In this document: piece by piece, positions 8,822 through 17,833 of the stretch
How positions within the stretch are numbered: the first letter of the stretch is position 1
Layout of the letters: each line of letters begins with the position of its first letter
Assembly (NCBI GenBank): GCA_963788145.1
Contig: CAWBFQ010000002.1
Span: 186,001 to 250,000, forward strand
Reading direction: 5' to 3'
Source: UTCFX2 sp963788145
Lineage (GTDB): Bacteria; Chloroflexota; Anaerolineae; Anaerolineales; UBA4823
Length of the DNA stretch: 64,000 nucleotides
Made by a program: the position numbers and the translations under genes
The notes under the pieces: model-generated
Database searches by the model: none
The model's input: only the letters and a program-made list of their open reading frames with translations
What the model was told of the DNA's origin: nothing

Positions 8822-9033
8822 TGCTCACCTCCAACAACTTTCAATTCGCGCTCACGGAGAATTGTCAACAAGCGCGCAATCTGGCGACGAGTTTGGCGCA
8901 TTCGCGTAAAGTCTGTAAGCTCACCGGTTGACAATTGGAACCTCAGATTCATCAGCTCTTCGCGATCATTATTAAGGTTCTTATGTATCTCGTCAGTCGA
9001 CATCTCGTGATACTTCTTATTTTTTTCGGCCAT
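8818..9033 (-). CDS. rpmC: 50S ribosomal protein L29
   Basis: Small helical hairpin protein at the tunnel exit, part of the docking site for SRP and trigger factor. 71 residues from MAEKNKKYHEMSTDEIHKNL, with the conserved ELMNLRFQLSTGELTDFTRMRQTRRQIARLLTI core. The ATG overlaps the rplP stop codon (TGATG) and a GGGAGGCG Shine-Dalgarno lies just upstream; a GTG three bases earlier is possible. Confidence 0.95.
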   Translation of the reverse strand: MAEKNKKYHEMSTDEIHKNLNNDREELMNLRFQLSTGELTDFTRMRQTRRQIARLLTILRERELKVVGGEQ

Positions 9034-9461
9034 CACTCGCCTCCCACCACATCGTGGCGCCCAACAATTTTAGTTCTGATCGAGAACTTATATTGGGCCA
9101 ATCGCAGCGCTTCCTTCGCCACATCATCCGGCAAACCGCCACCGATCTCAAACATAATTCGTCCGGGCTTTACTACAGCAACCCAGTACTCTACGTTCCC
9201 CTTACCCTTACCCATACGAGTTTCCGCAGGTTTGTGTGTAACCGGTTTGTCAGGGAATATGCGAATCCAGAACTTACCACGCCGCTTGATCGCACGGACA
9301 ATCGCACGCCGGGCGGCTTCAATCTGGCGGGCCGAAACCCAACCCGGCTCCAGAGCTTTCAGGCCGAAATCCCCGAAGACAACATCTGCGCCTCGGACAG
9401 CTTTTCCTTTCATGCGACCGCGCATTTGCTTGCGCCACTTTACACGCTTTGGCATTAACAT
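9033..9461 (-). CDS. rplP: 50S ribosomal protein L16
   Basis: Organises the A-site and binds 23S rRNA near the peptidyl transferase centre. The start MLMPKRVKWRKQMRGRMKG is the canonical one; a GTG two codons upstream is too close to the GAGG Shine-Dalgarno. 142 residues, with the family motifs FGDFGLKALEPGWVSARQIEAARRA and GKGKGNVEYWVAVVKPGRIMFE. It follows rpsC by 88 bp. Confidence 0.96.
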   Translation of the reverse strand: MLMPKRVKWRKQMRGRMKGKAVRGADVVFGDFGLKALEPGWVSARQIEAARRAIVRAIKRRGKFWIRIFPDKPVTHKPAETRMGKGKGNVEYWVAVVKPGRIMFEIGGGLPDDVAKEALRLAQYKFSIRTKIVGRHDVVGGE

Positions 9462-9549
9462 AATCACAACCTCGCTTTTTCAGTGTGGCGTGACCGAGTT
9501 TCGGTTCGGAAGCTTTTTCCCACCCAGACCGGTCAACGTTTCTACTGAA

Positions 9550-10227
9550 TTATTCGCTCACATACACACCCTCAGTGGATTCGAGTTTCTCTTCCACCTC
9601 AGGTAGGACTTCACCTTTGTAAATCCAAACCTTCACACCAATCCGCCCGTAGGTCGTCAGCGCTTCAGCTTTGGCAAAATCGATATCGGCGCGCAGAGTC
9701 TGGCGGGGCACCCGCCCTTCACGCATATTGACCGTACGCGCCATTTCTGCGCCGCTCAAACGTCCAGAAACCTCCACACGGATGCCCTCCCCACCCTGGC
9801 GAGAGGCCTGTTGAAGTGAGCGCTTCATTGCTCGTTGGTAGCTGATTCGGCGTTCGAGCTGCTCGGCGATATTCTGCGCCACCAGGTAAGCATCCAGATC
9901 GGGCGCTTTGATTTCCTTGATTTCCAGGTCAATCTTCTTCCCAACTACGCTCTCCAGACTCTGCCGGATCTTCTTAACATTCTCGCCTTTGCGGCCAATC
10001 AAGATGCCAGGTTTGGCTGTATGAACGATGATCTTGACTTTGCCCGGGAAGCGCTCGATTTCGACCCGTGAAACTCCGGCTTTCGGAGCTTCATTGCGGA
10101 TAAGCTCGCGCAGGTGAAAATCCTGATGTAGATTCTCAACATAATCCTTACCCTCGGCAAACCAGCGACCTTCCCAGGTCTTGTTGATTTTCAAACGGAA
10201 TCCAATTGGATGTACTTTTCGGCCCAT
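9550..10227 (-). CDS. rpsC: 30S ribosomal protein S3
   Basis: Head protein at the mRNA entry tunnel. Begins MGRKVHPIGFRLKI, contains the type 2 KH domain with the GRKGENVKKI loop (canonical GxxG is R-K-G here) and the C-terminal GRLSGAEMARTVNMREGRVPRQTLRADIDFA domain. 225 residues, family-typical. 13 bp after the rplV stop. Confidence 0.97.
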   Translation of the reverse strand: MGRKVHPIGFRLKINKTWEGRWFAEGKDYVENLHQDFHLRELIRNEAPKAGVSRVEIERFPGKVKIIVHTAKPGILIGRKGENVKKIRQSLESVVGKKIDLEIKEIKAPDLDAYLVAQNIAEQLERRISYQRAMKRSLQQASRQGGEGIRVEVSGRLSGAEMARTVNMREGRVPRQTLRADIDFAKAEALTTYGRIGVKVWIYKGEVLPEVEEKLESTEGVYVSE

Positions 10228-10240
10228 ATGATCTCCTTAG

Positions 10241-10585
10241 TTACGCTTCCCGCTCACGCAGGATGACGGTGATGTGCGAGGATCGTCGCAGCCAGGGTTT
10301 GAACCGTCCGCGTGCCCCAAAGCGGCGCCATTTGCGAGTTGGAGCCTCATCAGCCGTGATTTTAAAGATGTACATTTCCTCTCGGCTGACGCCAAAATTC
10401 TCCTCGCCGTTTGCCATCGCAGATGCGACCACCTTGGAAATCGGCTCTGCCGCAAAGCTCGGTGTGAATTTCAGGAGTGTTAACGCATCCACCACGTCGC
10501 GCCCACGAACTAGATCTGCAACCAAGCGAACCTTTTGGGCAGAAATCGGTATGAACCGGACTTGTGCAAAAATATCAGTCGGCAT
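10241..10585 (-). CDS. rplV: 50S ribosomal protein L22
   Basis: Lines the nascent peptide exit tunnel; its hairpin loop is a macrolide-resistance hotspot. 114 residues with VRFIPISAQKVRLVADLVRGRDVVDAL and the tip region APTRKWRRFGARGRFKPWLRRSSHITVIL. The usual R.KGRA.R.RKRTSHI tip is modified here, but the length is normal. It lies 5 bp downstream of rpsS. Confidence 0.95.
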   Translation of the reverse strand: MPTDIFAQVRFIPISAQKVRLVADLVRGRDVVDALTLLKFTPSFAAEPISKVVASAMANGEENFGVSREEMYIFKITADEAPTRKWRRFGARGRFKPWLRRSSHITVILREREA

Positions 10586-10590
10586 CGCCT

Positions 10591-10869
10591 TTACCCTCTC
10601 TTCGCCTTCTTCTCAGCCACATGGCCACGGAAAAGACGGGTAGGTGCAAATTCACCCAGTTTATGACCAACCATGTTCTCAGTTACATAAATAGGTACAT
10701 GTCGGCGACCATCATGCACAGCTATAGTATGGCCAACCATCTGGGGGAAAATGGTACTGGCTCTGCTCCAGGTGCGAATGACCTTCTTATCACCGCGCTC
10801 ATTCATGAGCTCAATACGTTCAAGAAGCTTCGCATCGATGAAAGGCCCTTTTTTCAACGATCGTCCCAT
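10591..10869 (-). CDS. rpsS: 30S ribosomal protein S19
   Basis: Head protein that pairs with S13 and contacts tRNA. 92 residues begin MGRSLKKGPFIDAKLLERIE and include TWSRASTIFPQMVGHTIAVHDGRRHVPIYVTENMVGHKLGEF, almost invariant in bacteria. Located 74 bp after rplB, before rplV. Confidence 0.97.
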   Translation of the reverse strand: MGRSLKKGPFIDAKLLERIELMNERGDKKVIRTWSRASTIFPQMVGHTIAVHDGRRHVPIYVTENMVGHKLGEFAPTRLFRGHVAEKKAKRG

Positions 10870-10943
10870 AATCTTATCTCCAACAATCCTACTAGCATAG
10901 CAGCGCCGTGCAAAAATTGCACCAACTGCTCTCGTGATATTTC

Positions 10944-11777
10944 TTATCGTTTCTTTCCGCGTCGGCGGACAATAAATTTATCAGTCTTCTTATTTCGGCG
11001 TGTCTTCTTACCCAATGTGGGTTTGCCCCACGGGCTTTTCGGACTGGGCATACCGATTGGTTGGCGACCTTCACCGCCGCCATGCGGATGGTCTCGTGGA
11101 GACATTGCAGTTCCGCGCACGGTTGGGCGGATGCCCATGTGGCGTTTACGACCTGCTTTGCCTAATTTGATATTACTGTGTTCCAGGTTTCCCACCTGAC
11201 CAACCGTTGCATAGCATGCTTGCCGTACTAGCCTGACCTCGCCAGAAGGCATCCGAATTTGGGCATAATCGCCCTCTTTCGCCAGCAGTTGGGCAGAAAC
11301 GCCAGCAGCACGAACGAGCTGTCCGCCGCGCCCCTGCTTGATCTCCACATTGTGAACCAGCGTGCCAACCGGGATATTCGAAATCGGCAGACAATTTCCA
11401 GGGCGCACCTCCGCCTCAGGACCGGACAGAACCGAATCGCCAACGCGCAGATCCAAAGGCGCTATGATATAGCGTTTTTCGCCATCCGCATAAAATAGCA
11501 GCGCCAGGCGAGCAGTCCGATTCGGATCATACTCAATCGCAGCGACCCGGGCTGGGATGCCAAATTTCTCGCGCTTAAAATCCACAAGTCGGATGTGGCG
11601 GCGGTGACCGCCGCCGCGATGGCGAACGGTAATTCGACCGTACATATTTCTCCCACCGCTCCGGCGTAATGGTTGTAAAAGCGAGCGTTCAGGGGTGGAT
11701 TTCGTTATCTCCTCGAAGGAGTAACCGGTCATACCCCGCTGACCAGGAGTAACGGGTTTGTATTTCTTGATGCCCAT
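10944..11777 (-). CDS. rplB: 50S ribosomal protein L2
   Basis: One of the oldest 50S proteins, needed for subunit association and peptidyl transferase activity. 277 residues; begins MGIKKYKPVTPGQRGMTGYSFEE and contains the diagnostic MSPRDHPHGGGEG motif with the key histidine. Its ATG overlaps the rplW stop by one base, so the two are coupled. Confidence 0.98.
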   Translation of the reverse strand: MGIKKYKPVTPGQRGMTGYSFEEITKSTPERSLLQPLRRSGGRNMYGRITVRHRGGGHRRHIRLVDFKREKFGIPARVAAIEYDPNRTARLALLFYADGEKRYIIAPLDLRVGDSVLSGPEAEVRPGNCLPISNIPVGTLVHNVEIKQGRGGQLVRAAGVSAQLLAKEGDYAQIRMPSGEVRLVRQACYATVGQVGNLEHSNIKLGKAGRKRHMGIRPTVRGTAMSPRDHPHGGGEGRQPIGMPSPKSPWGKPTLGKKTRRNKKTDKFIVRRRGKKR

Positions 11778-12079
11778 TATTTCACTCCTTCAAACAAAGG
11801 AATGGTATCGCCTGGCGCCAGTGTGATAATGGCTTTCTTGAAGCTGTTTCGCCGGGTGGACATCCGCCGGCTGCGCATATTTCGCTTCTTCTTAGCAGGC
11901 ATATTAATCACATTGACTCGCAGTACCTTGACTTCAAAAATCGTCTCCACCGCATCCTTCACCATACCTTTGGTTGCCTCTACAGAAACCTCAAACACAT
12001 ATTGGCGAAGCTTGCTGTTCATATAGTTCGTTTTCTCGGTGACAAGTGGACGACGAAGCACTTCATATAGATTAGTCAT
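11777..12079 (-). CDS. rplW: 50S ribosomal protein L23
   Basis: Tunnel-exit protein and main docking site for trigger factor and SRP. 100 residues: NLYEVLRRPLVTEKTNYMNSKLRQYVFEV followed by the extended loop PAKKKRNMRSRRMSTRRNSFKKAIITL. It starts 12 bp after rplD and ends overlapping rplB. Confidence 0.97.
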   Translation of the reverse strand: MTNLYEVLRRPLVTEKTNYMNSKLRQYVFEVSVEATKGMVKDAVETIFEVKVLRVNVINMPAKKKRNMRSRRMSTRRNSFKKAIITLAPGDTIPLFEGVK

Positions 12080-12091
12080 CGCATCCTCCGC

Positions 12092-12724
12092 CTAATTCGC
12101 CAACAGCGCTTCGAGCTTCTCAATGACGGGCAGCGGGAAAACCAGCCGCTCGTATCCGAGCAGATCGCGGATGTTGAGATAATTCACCAGCACCGTTTTG
12201 GCATCGGGCAGGTTGTTGGTCGAAAGGATCACTCGCTGGTAATCCTCATTTTTCTCAGGAATGACAATCAAGGCGCTGGAATTCCCTATCAGGCGGTCCA
12301 GAGCCTGCACCATCAGGCGAGTCTTAACCTCGGACAAGGTCAGGATATCCAACACAACCACTTCCTGCTCAGCAGCCTTAGCCGAGAGGGCCGAGCGGAG
12401 CGCCGCTTGGCGCATCTTTTTCGGCATCGATTGGGTATAATCCCGCGGCTTAGGAGTGTGCACTTTACCGCCGCCTACCCATTGGGCTGATCGGATAGAA
12501 CCCTGGCGCGCCCTGCCCGTCCCCTTCTGTCGCCACGGCTTTCTACCACCGCCAGAGACTTCGCTGCGCCCTTTGGTTTTGTGCGTTCCCAGGCGAGCAT
12601 TCGCCATTTGACGGACGAAAGCCTGGTGCATCAAATTCACGTTGATTGGGGCTTCAAAAACCGCAGCAGGTAATTCTACTGTGCGGACTTTCTGCCCTTC
12701 CATGTTCAAGACATCTACATTCAT
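12092..12724 (-). CDS. rplD: 50S ribosomal protein L4
   Basis: 50S protein whose loop reaches the exit tunnel; in E. coli also the autogenous repressor of the S10 operon. The ATG giving MNVDVLNMEGQKVRTVE was chosen because a GGGAG lies 8 bases upstream; an ATG five codons earlier has a poorer site. 210 residues, with the tunnel-loop signature GTHKTKGRSEVSGGGRKPWRQKGTGRARQGSIRSAQWVGGG. It follows rplC by 32 bp. Confidence 0.95.
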   Translation of the reverse strand: MNVDVLNMEGQKVRTVELPAAVFEAPINVNLMHQAFVRQMANARLGTHKTKGRSEVSGGGRKPWRQKGTGRARQGSIRSAQWVGGGKVHTPKPRDYTQSMPKKMRQAALRSALSAKAAEQEVVVLDILTLSEVKTRLMVQALDRLIGNSSALIVIPEKNEDYQRVILSTNNLPDAKTVLVNYLNIRDLLGYERLVFPLPVIEKLEALLAN

Positions 12725-12756
12725 GTCATATGCTCCCATTCGATCCGGCGGCCCGA

Positions 12757-13386
12757 TTATTGCTTACGGGCTTCCTTGATCATAACTATGCCGCCTTTCG
12801 AGCCGGGCACTGCGCCGCGCACGCCAATCAGATTGCGTTCTTGATCGACCAGCACAACTTTCAAATTCTGGGTAGTTACTCGTTCACTCCCCATATGACC
12901 CGCTGCGCGCACACCCTTATAAACACGACCGGGAGTTGTACCCGATCCATGCGAACCAGGAGCACGTTGGCGATCAGACTGACCATGCGTCTTTGGGCCG
13001 CCACGGAAGTGATAGCGCTTGACCGCGCCAGCAAAACCCTTTCCCTTGCTGGTTCCTACCACGTCCACATATTCGCCGGGCGAGAAGACTTCAACAGTGA
13101 CCTGGTCGCCTTCATTAAGCTCCGACGACTTTGTCCGAAACTCGCGCAAAAAGCGCAACGGAGGCAGATTGTTGCGCTTGAGATGCCCGAGCTGACCACC
13201 CGTTAGACGCCTTGGCTTCGCCTCTCCAAAACCCAGTTGCACTGCCGAATATCCTTCTCGATTCGGCAAACGCACCTGAGTAACATAGCATGGCCCAGCT
13301 TCGATCAGGGTTACCGGTATAGCCGCACCGGTATCGTCGAAAATCTGGGTCATGCCGACTTTCTTGCCAATAAGCCCTTTCAACAT
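12757..13386 (-). CDS. rplC: 50S ribosomal protein L3
   Basis: Assembly-initiating protein whose loop approaches the peptidyl transferase centre. 209 residues; begins MLKGLIGKKVGMTQIFDDTGAAIPVTLIEAGPCYV and contains GKGFAGAVKRYHFRGGPKTHGQSDRQRAPGSHG, which includes the modified-Gln region of L3. It is separated from rpsJ by 216 bp, the largest spacer of the S10 section. Confidence 0.98.
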   Translation of the reverse strand: MLKGLIGKKVGMTQIFDDTGAAIPVTLIEAGPCYVTQVRLPNREGYSAVQLGFGEAKPRRLTGGQLGHLKRNNLPPLRFLREFRTKSSELNEGDQVTVEVFSPGEYVDVVGTSKGKGFAGAVKRYHFRGGPKTHGQSDRQRAPGSHGSGTTPGRVYKGVRAAGHMGSERVTTQNLKVVLVDQERNLIGVRGAVPGSKGGIVMIKEARKQ

Positions 13387-13602
13387 CTCGATTGTCTCCT
13401 TAATTCATAAAATCCGGGACTGTCAGCCTGGGCTGGGCTGCATCATCCCTGAACACAACGCAGTCAATCAGCCTATCGAGGACGTATCGGATTTGGGGCG
13501 TCCACGAACAGGTCCGTTCTTACGTTGTCTATTCAACTTTTAAGTGTTCATTTGTTACCTGGAGACCATCTTTCTTTCCAGGCAACAGATGACACGTGTA
13601 AC
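13387..13602 (-). promoter_or_regulatory. Long spacer between rpsJ and rplC with a hairpin, possible leader
   Basis: A 216-bp untranslated stretch inside an otherwise compact operon. On the transcribed (minus) strand it contains CCTGGA (13577-13582 on plus) pairing with TCCAGG (13558-13563), a 6-bp stem with a 13-base loop, and ends with TTAAGGAGAC in front of rplC. No sigma-70 promoter with good spacing was recognised in it. It may carry an L4-type autoregulatory leader or an internal promoter; neither can be shown from sequence alone. Confidence 0.35.
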
Positions 13603-13911
13603 CTATATTTTGATCTCAATGTCTACACCCGCAGGTAAATTCAACCGCATCAACATATCAATTGTTTTCGAATCAGGATCGAGAACATCGATCAAGCGGT
13701 TATGGGTGCGAATTTCAAAGTGCTCATGTGAATCTTTGTCAATGAAAGTTGAGCGTCGTATTGTAAACCGTTCTATCCGAGTTGGCAAGGGTACAGGACC
13801 AACTACTCGGGCACCAGTTCGCTCAGCCGTCTCCACAATACGCTTGGCAGATTGGTCAAGCACACGGTGATCGTAAGCTTTCAGACGGATACGGATTTTC
13901 TGCTTTGCCAT
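13603..13911 (-). CDS. rpsJ: 30S ribosomal protein S10
   Basis: Head protein, also the NusE transcription antitermination factor. 102 residues from MAKQKIRIRLKAYDHRVLDQSAKRIVETAERTGA, with the middle VVGPVPLPTRIERFTIRRSTFIDKDSHEHFEIRTHNRL intact. Two consecutive ATG codons are present; the second fits the family, the first (three bases earlier) is also served by the AGGTGA site inside the tuf stop region. It starts 11 bp after tuf. Confidence 0.97.
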   Translation of the reverse strand: MAKQKIRIRLKAYDHRVLDQSAKRIVETAERTGARVVGPVPLPTRIERFTIRRSTFIDKDSHEHFEIRTHNRLIDVLDPDSKTIDMLMRLNLPAGVDIEIKI

Positions 13912-13922
13912 CATTATTTCAC

Positions 13923-15125
13923 CTAATCCAGGATCTTGGTAATCACACCGGCGCCAACCGTCAGGCCGCCTTCGCGGATTGCAAACTTCGAGCCTTGCTC
14001 CAGCGCCACCGGCACTATCAGCTCCACTTCCAGGTTCACACTATCCCCTGGCATCACCATCTCTACCCCTTCCGGCAGCTTGATGTTCCCCGTCACATCC
14101 ATCGTCCGAATGTAGAACTGCGGCCGATACCCCGTGAAGAATGCCTTGTGCCGGCCTCCCTCTTCTCGCCTCAGCACATACACTTCACTCAGGAATTTCT
14201 TGTGCGGCGTTATGCTCTTCGGCTTCGCCACCACCATCCCGCGCTCCACGTCCGTCCGCTCTATCCCTCTCAGCAGCAACCCGGCGTTATCTCCCGCCAG
14301 CCCCTCATCCAACTGCTTGTGGAACATCTCTACCCCTGTCACCACCGAGGCCATGCTCTTGTCTCTCAATCCTACGATCTCCACGGGCTCCCCTACTTTC
14401 ACCCGCCCCCTCTCCACACGCCCTGTCACTACCGTCCCGCGCCCTTTGATCGAGAATACATCCTCCACTGGCATCATGAACGCCTTGTCCACATCTCTCA
14501 CCGGCTCCGGAATGTACTCGTCCACCACTCGCAATAACTCTTTGATGCTCTCGTACTCCGGCGCATCCGGATCCTTGCTCGTGCTCTCCAACGCCTGCAG
14601 CGCACTCCCTCTCACGATCGGCGTGCTGTCTCCCGGAAATCCGTATTCGTTCAGCAACTCCCGCAATTCTAACTCCACCAACTCCAACAACTCCGGGTCG
14701 TCCATCATATCCACTTTGTTCAAGTACACCACGATCGCTGGCACTTCCACCTGCCGCGCCAACAACACGTGCTCGCGCGTCTGCGGCATCGGCCCATCCG
14801 GCGCTGCTACCACCAGAATCGCCCCATCTACCTGCGCCGCTCCCGTGATCATGTTCTTGATATAGTCCCGGTGCCCAGGCATGTCTACATGCGCATAATG
14901 CCGCTTGTCCGTCTGGTATTCTACATGCGCTATATTGATCGTGATCCCACGCGCTTTCTCTTCCGGCGCATTGTCGATCGTATCGAATGCCCGATATTCG
15001 CCCAATCCGCGCAGCGCACACCACTTCGTCATCGCTGCCGTTAACGTCGTTTTCCCGTGGTCGATGTGTCCCATCGTCCCTACGTTCATATGCGGCTTCG
15101 AGCGGTCAAATTTTTGCTTTCCCAT
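13923..15125 (-). CDS. tuf: Elongation factor Tu
   Basis: GTPase that delivers aminoacyl-tRNA to the ribosome. The G1 motif GHIDHGKTT, the NKVD G4 motif and the three domains through the C-terminal GGLTVGAGVITKILD are intact; 400 residues. Two things stand out. Switch II reads DMPGHRDY instead of the near-universal DCPGHADY. Codon use departs from the neighbours: ATA, AGA, AGG, GCG, CTG and GGG are common here while fusA and the ribosomal genes prefer ATC/ATT, CGC and GGT, and long open frames exist on the other frames as a by-product. Possible gene conversion or transfer. A GGAGAG site precedes the ATG. Confidence 0.96.
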   Translation of the reverse strand: MGKQKFDRSKPHMNVGTMGHIDHGKTTLTAAMTKWCALRGLGEYRAFDTIDNAPEEKARGITINIAHVEYQTDKRHYAHVDMPGHRDYIKNMITGAAQVDGAILVVAAPDGPMPQTREHVLLARQVEVPAIVVYLNKVDMMDDPELLELVELELRELLNEYGFPGDSTPIVRGSALQALESTSKDPDAPEYESIKELLRVVDEYIPEPVRDVDKAFMMPVEDVFSIKGRGTVVTGRVERGRVKVGEPVEIVGLRDKSMASVVTGVEMFHKQLDEGLAGDNAGLLLRGIERTDVERGMVVAKPKSITPHKKFLSEVYVLRREEGGRHKAFFTGYRPQFYIRTMDVTGNIKLPEGVEMVMPGDSVNLEVELIVPVALEQGSKFAIREGGLTVGAGVITKILD

Positions 15126-15202
15126 AAATGCTCTCTCCTTTTTTGATCTCGATCAGGATCATGCTATCATTTCTGACGAAAGAGTTCCAGTATATTTTAT
15201 GA

Positions 15203-17276
15203 TTAATTTCCAATGATTGCACGAGCCACATTTTCAGAAACACGTGCATAATGGTCAAATTCCATCGTAAAGACGCCTCTACCCTGGGTAGCAGAGCGCA
15301 AATCAGTTGCATAGCCGAACATCTCTGCCAGAGGCACCATCGAACGTACAGCCTGAGCATTGCCCGGTCGAACTTCTATACCTAGTATTTCGCCCCTACG
15401 AGCGTTTAATTGACCAATAATATCACCCAAGAATTCTTCAGGCGCCAATACTTCCACTTTCATCACCGGCTCCAATAAAACCGGGCCTGCTTTCAAAACG
15501 CCTTCTTTGAAGGCCAAGGACCCGGCCATTTTGAACGACATTTCGTTCGAGTCCACCTCATGGAAAGATCCATCATAAAGGCGAACCTTGATATCCACTG
15601 CCGGGTATCCAGCGACCACACCGCCTTCTGCCGCTTCACGGACACCTTTTTCAACTGCCGGGATGTATTCTTTAGGGATGGATCCACCCACAATTCCATT
15701 CACAAATTCAATTCCACTCCCAGGCTCGCCCGGCTGAATCTCGAGGATCACATGCCCGTATTGACCGCGACCGCCAGACTGTTTTACGTAACGATATTCC
15801 GCGCGTTCCACCGGCCGGGTAATCGATTCTCGATAAGCCACCTGCGGTTTTCCAACTCGACCCTGCACCTTAAATTCGCGAAACATCCGATCAACCAGCA
15901 CTTCAAGGTGCAACTCGCCCATCCCGGCAATAATCGTCTGCCCAGTCTCTTCGTCAGAGCGGACCCGGAATGTCGGATCCTCTTCCGAGAGCTTGCGCAA
16001 AGCCTCGGCCATTCTGTCTTGATCGGCGGTCGTTTTCGGCTCGATAGAAACATGGATGACCGGATCCGGGAAAGTGATATTTTCCAAGAGAATCGGTGAA
16101 CTGTTATCCGATAGAGTGTCGCCAGTAAAAGCATCCTTCATGCCCAGAACTGCGCCGATGTCTCCAGCCAGAACTTCGGTGATATCCTCGCGTCGGTCGG
16201 CATACATACGCAACAAACGCCCAACGCGCTCTCGTCGATCCTTCGAGGAGTTATAAACCATATCTCCCTGGGCCAGTTTGCCGGAATAAACTCGCAAATA
16301 CGCCAGCCGCCCAACATATGGATCCGTCACGATTTTAAAGATCAGGGCGCTTAAGGGCGCGTCGTCCAGAGCAGGCCGCTCAAGTACTTCGCCAGTCTTC
16401 GGATGCTCACCCTTCACGGGTGGAACATCCTCTGGGGATGGCAAATAGTCAATCACCGCGTCCAAAATAGGCTGAACGCCTTTATTTTTCAGAGAACTTC
16501 CGCAAAACACCGGGGTAATCAAGCCAGATATAACAGCTCGGCGTAGAGCAGCCTTAAGTTCATCGACCTCGATCTCTTCGCCCTCCAGGTACTTGACGGT
16601 AAGCGCGTCATCCGTCTCGGCGATCTTTTCCACCATATGAGCCCGCTTCTCTTCAGCATCGGAGACCAGATCGAGAGGAATGTCGCCCTGTGTTGGCTCT
16701 CGCCCCAAATCCTCCCCCCAGAGGATCGACTTACGGGTCACGAGATCGATTATTCCCTTGAAATTAGATTCAACCCCGATCGGGAGCTGCATTACTACCG
16801 GATTGGCTCCCAGCCGATCTTCGGATTGATTCAATTGTGCGCTCAAAAGATGCGCCGATGCGGTCCATCTTATTTACGAAACAGATCCGTGGCACCCCAT
16901 AACGATCAGCCTGCCGCCAAACGGTTTCGCTTTGTGGCTCAACTCCCTGAACCGCATCAAAAATAACCACACCACCATCCAAAACACGCAGAGAGCGCTG
17001 GACTTCGGCTGTAAAATCGATGTGGCCGGGGGTATCAATCACATTGATTTGATAGCCTTTCCACTCAGCAGAAACTGCCGCCGAGACAATTGTGATGCCT
17101 CGCTCACGTTCCTGTTCCATCCAATCGGTAACTGTTGTGCCATCATCGACCGATCCAATCCGATGTGTTTTTCCGGTATAGAAAAGAATCCGCTCGGTGG
17201 TCGTCGTCTTCCCAGCGTCAATGTGGGCAATAATCCCAATATTTCGATACCGCTCAAGCGGAAACTTACGTGGCAT
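15203..17276 (-). CDS. fusA: Elongation factor G, apparent frameshift in the GTPase domain
   Basis: Translocation GTPase. The first 150 residues (MPRKFPLERYRNIGIIAHIDAGKTTTTERIL, DTPGHIDF, NKMDRIG) and the remaining 540 (LGANPVVMQLPIGVESNFKGIIDLV through domain V and the ending YARVSENVARAIIGN) are in different frames. The shift lies near 16815-16820: with one base removed the text reads ERTIESIRRRLGANPVVMQ, exactly the EF-G pattern, and the protein is 690 residues. No second full fusA is visible here, and EF-G is essential, so an extra base from sequencing or assembly is the likely cause. 72 bp after rpsG, 77 bp before tuf. Confidence 0.92.
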
Positions 17277-17348
17277 TACAATACCTACTCGTTCTCTGCC
17301 AATCGTGGAAAGATACAGAACGACTCTCTACAACCAGCGATAATGACT

Positions 17349-17819
17349 TTACACTCGGTAATGGGAGAATGCCCGGTTTGCTTCTGCCATCTTGTGCGTT
17401 TCGTCACGTTTGCGAATAGCAGAACCAGTGTTGTTTGCAGCATCCATCAACTCGCCGGCTAACTTCTCGGAAAAGTTCCTGCCAGAGCGCCCATTTGCTG
17501 CCTGCAGAATCCAGCGAGTAGCCAGGGCAAACCGGCGGACAGAAGGGACTTCCATTGGGATCTGATAGGTTGCGCCACCCACGCGGCGCGGTTTTACTTC
17601 CATCAGAGGGGATACATTCTTGATGGCCTGTTCAAAAACTTCCAGACCGTTGCGCTTGGTGCGTTCTTCCGCAAGATCCAAAGCATCATAAACCAGACGA
17701 GCTGCCAGGCTCTTCTTCCCATTCTTCATCACATTATTGATGAAGGTTTGAACCTGAACGCTATTGTGGCGCACATCCGGCAGAATTTCGCGTCTTTCGG
17801 GCTTTGTACGTCGTGACAT
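17349..17819 (-). CDS. rpsG: 30S ribosomal protein S7
   Basis: Head-nucleating 16S rRNA-binding protein. 156 residues, the standard length, with ILPDVRHNSVQVQTFINNVMKNGKKSLAARLVYDAL and ETHKMAEANRAFSHYR at the end. Lies 14 bp after rpsL in the classical str order. In E. coli S7 represses from the rpsL-rpsG spacer, but the spacer here is too short for that site. Confidence 0.98.
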   Translation of the reverse strand: MSRRTKPERREILPDVRHNSVQVQTFINNVMKNGKKSLAARLVYDALDLAEERTKRNGLEVFEQAIKNVSPLMEVKPRRVGGATYQIPMEVPSVRRFALATRWILQAANGRSGRNFSEKLAGELMDAANNTGSAIRKRDETHKMAEANRAFSHYRV

Positions 17820-17833
17820 CGATCTCTCCTATC

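Noticed and set aside
13782..15024. Long overlapping open frames on both strands inside tuf
   Set aside because: They follow from the codon bias of tuf, lack start signals and match no family.
16770..17276. A programmed frameshift in fusA
   Set aside because: No slippery sequence or downstream structure was recognised and EF-G is not known to use one; error is simpler.
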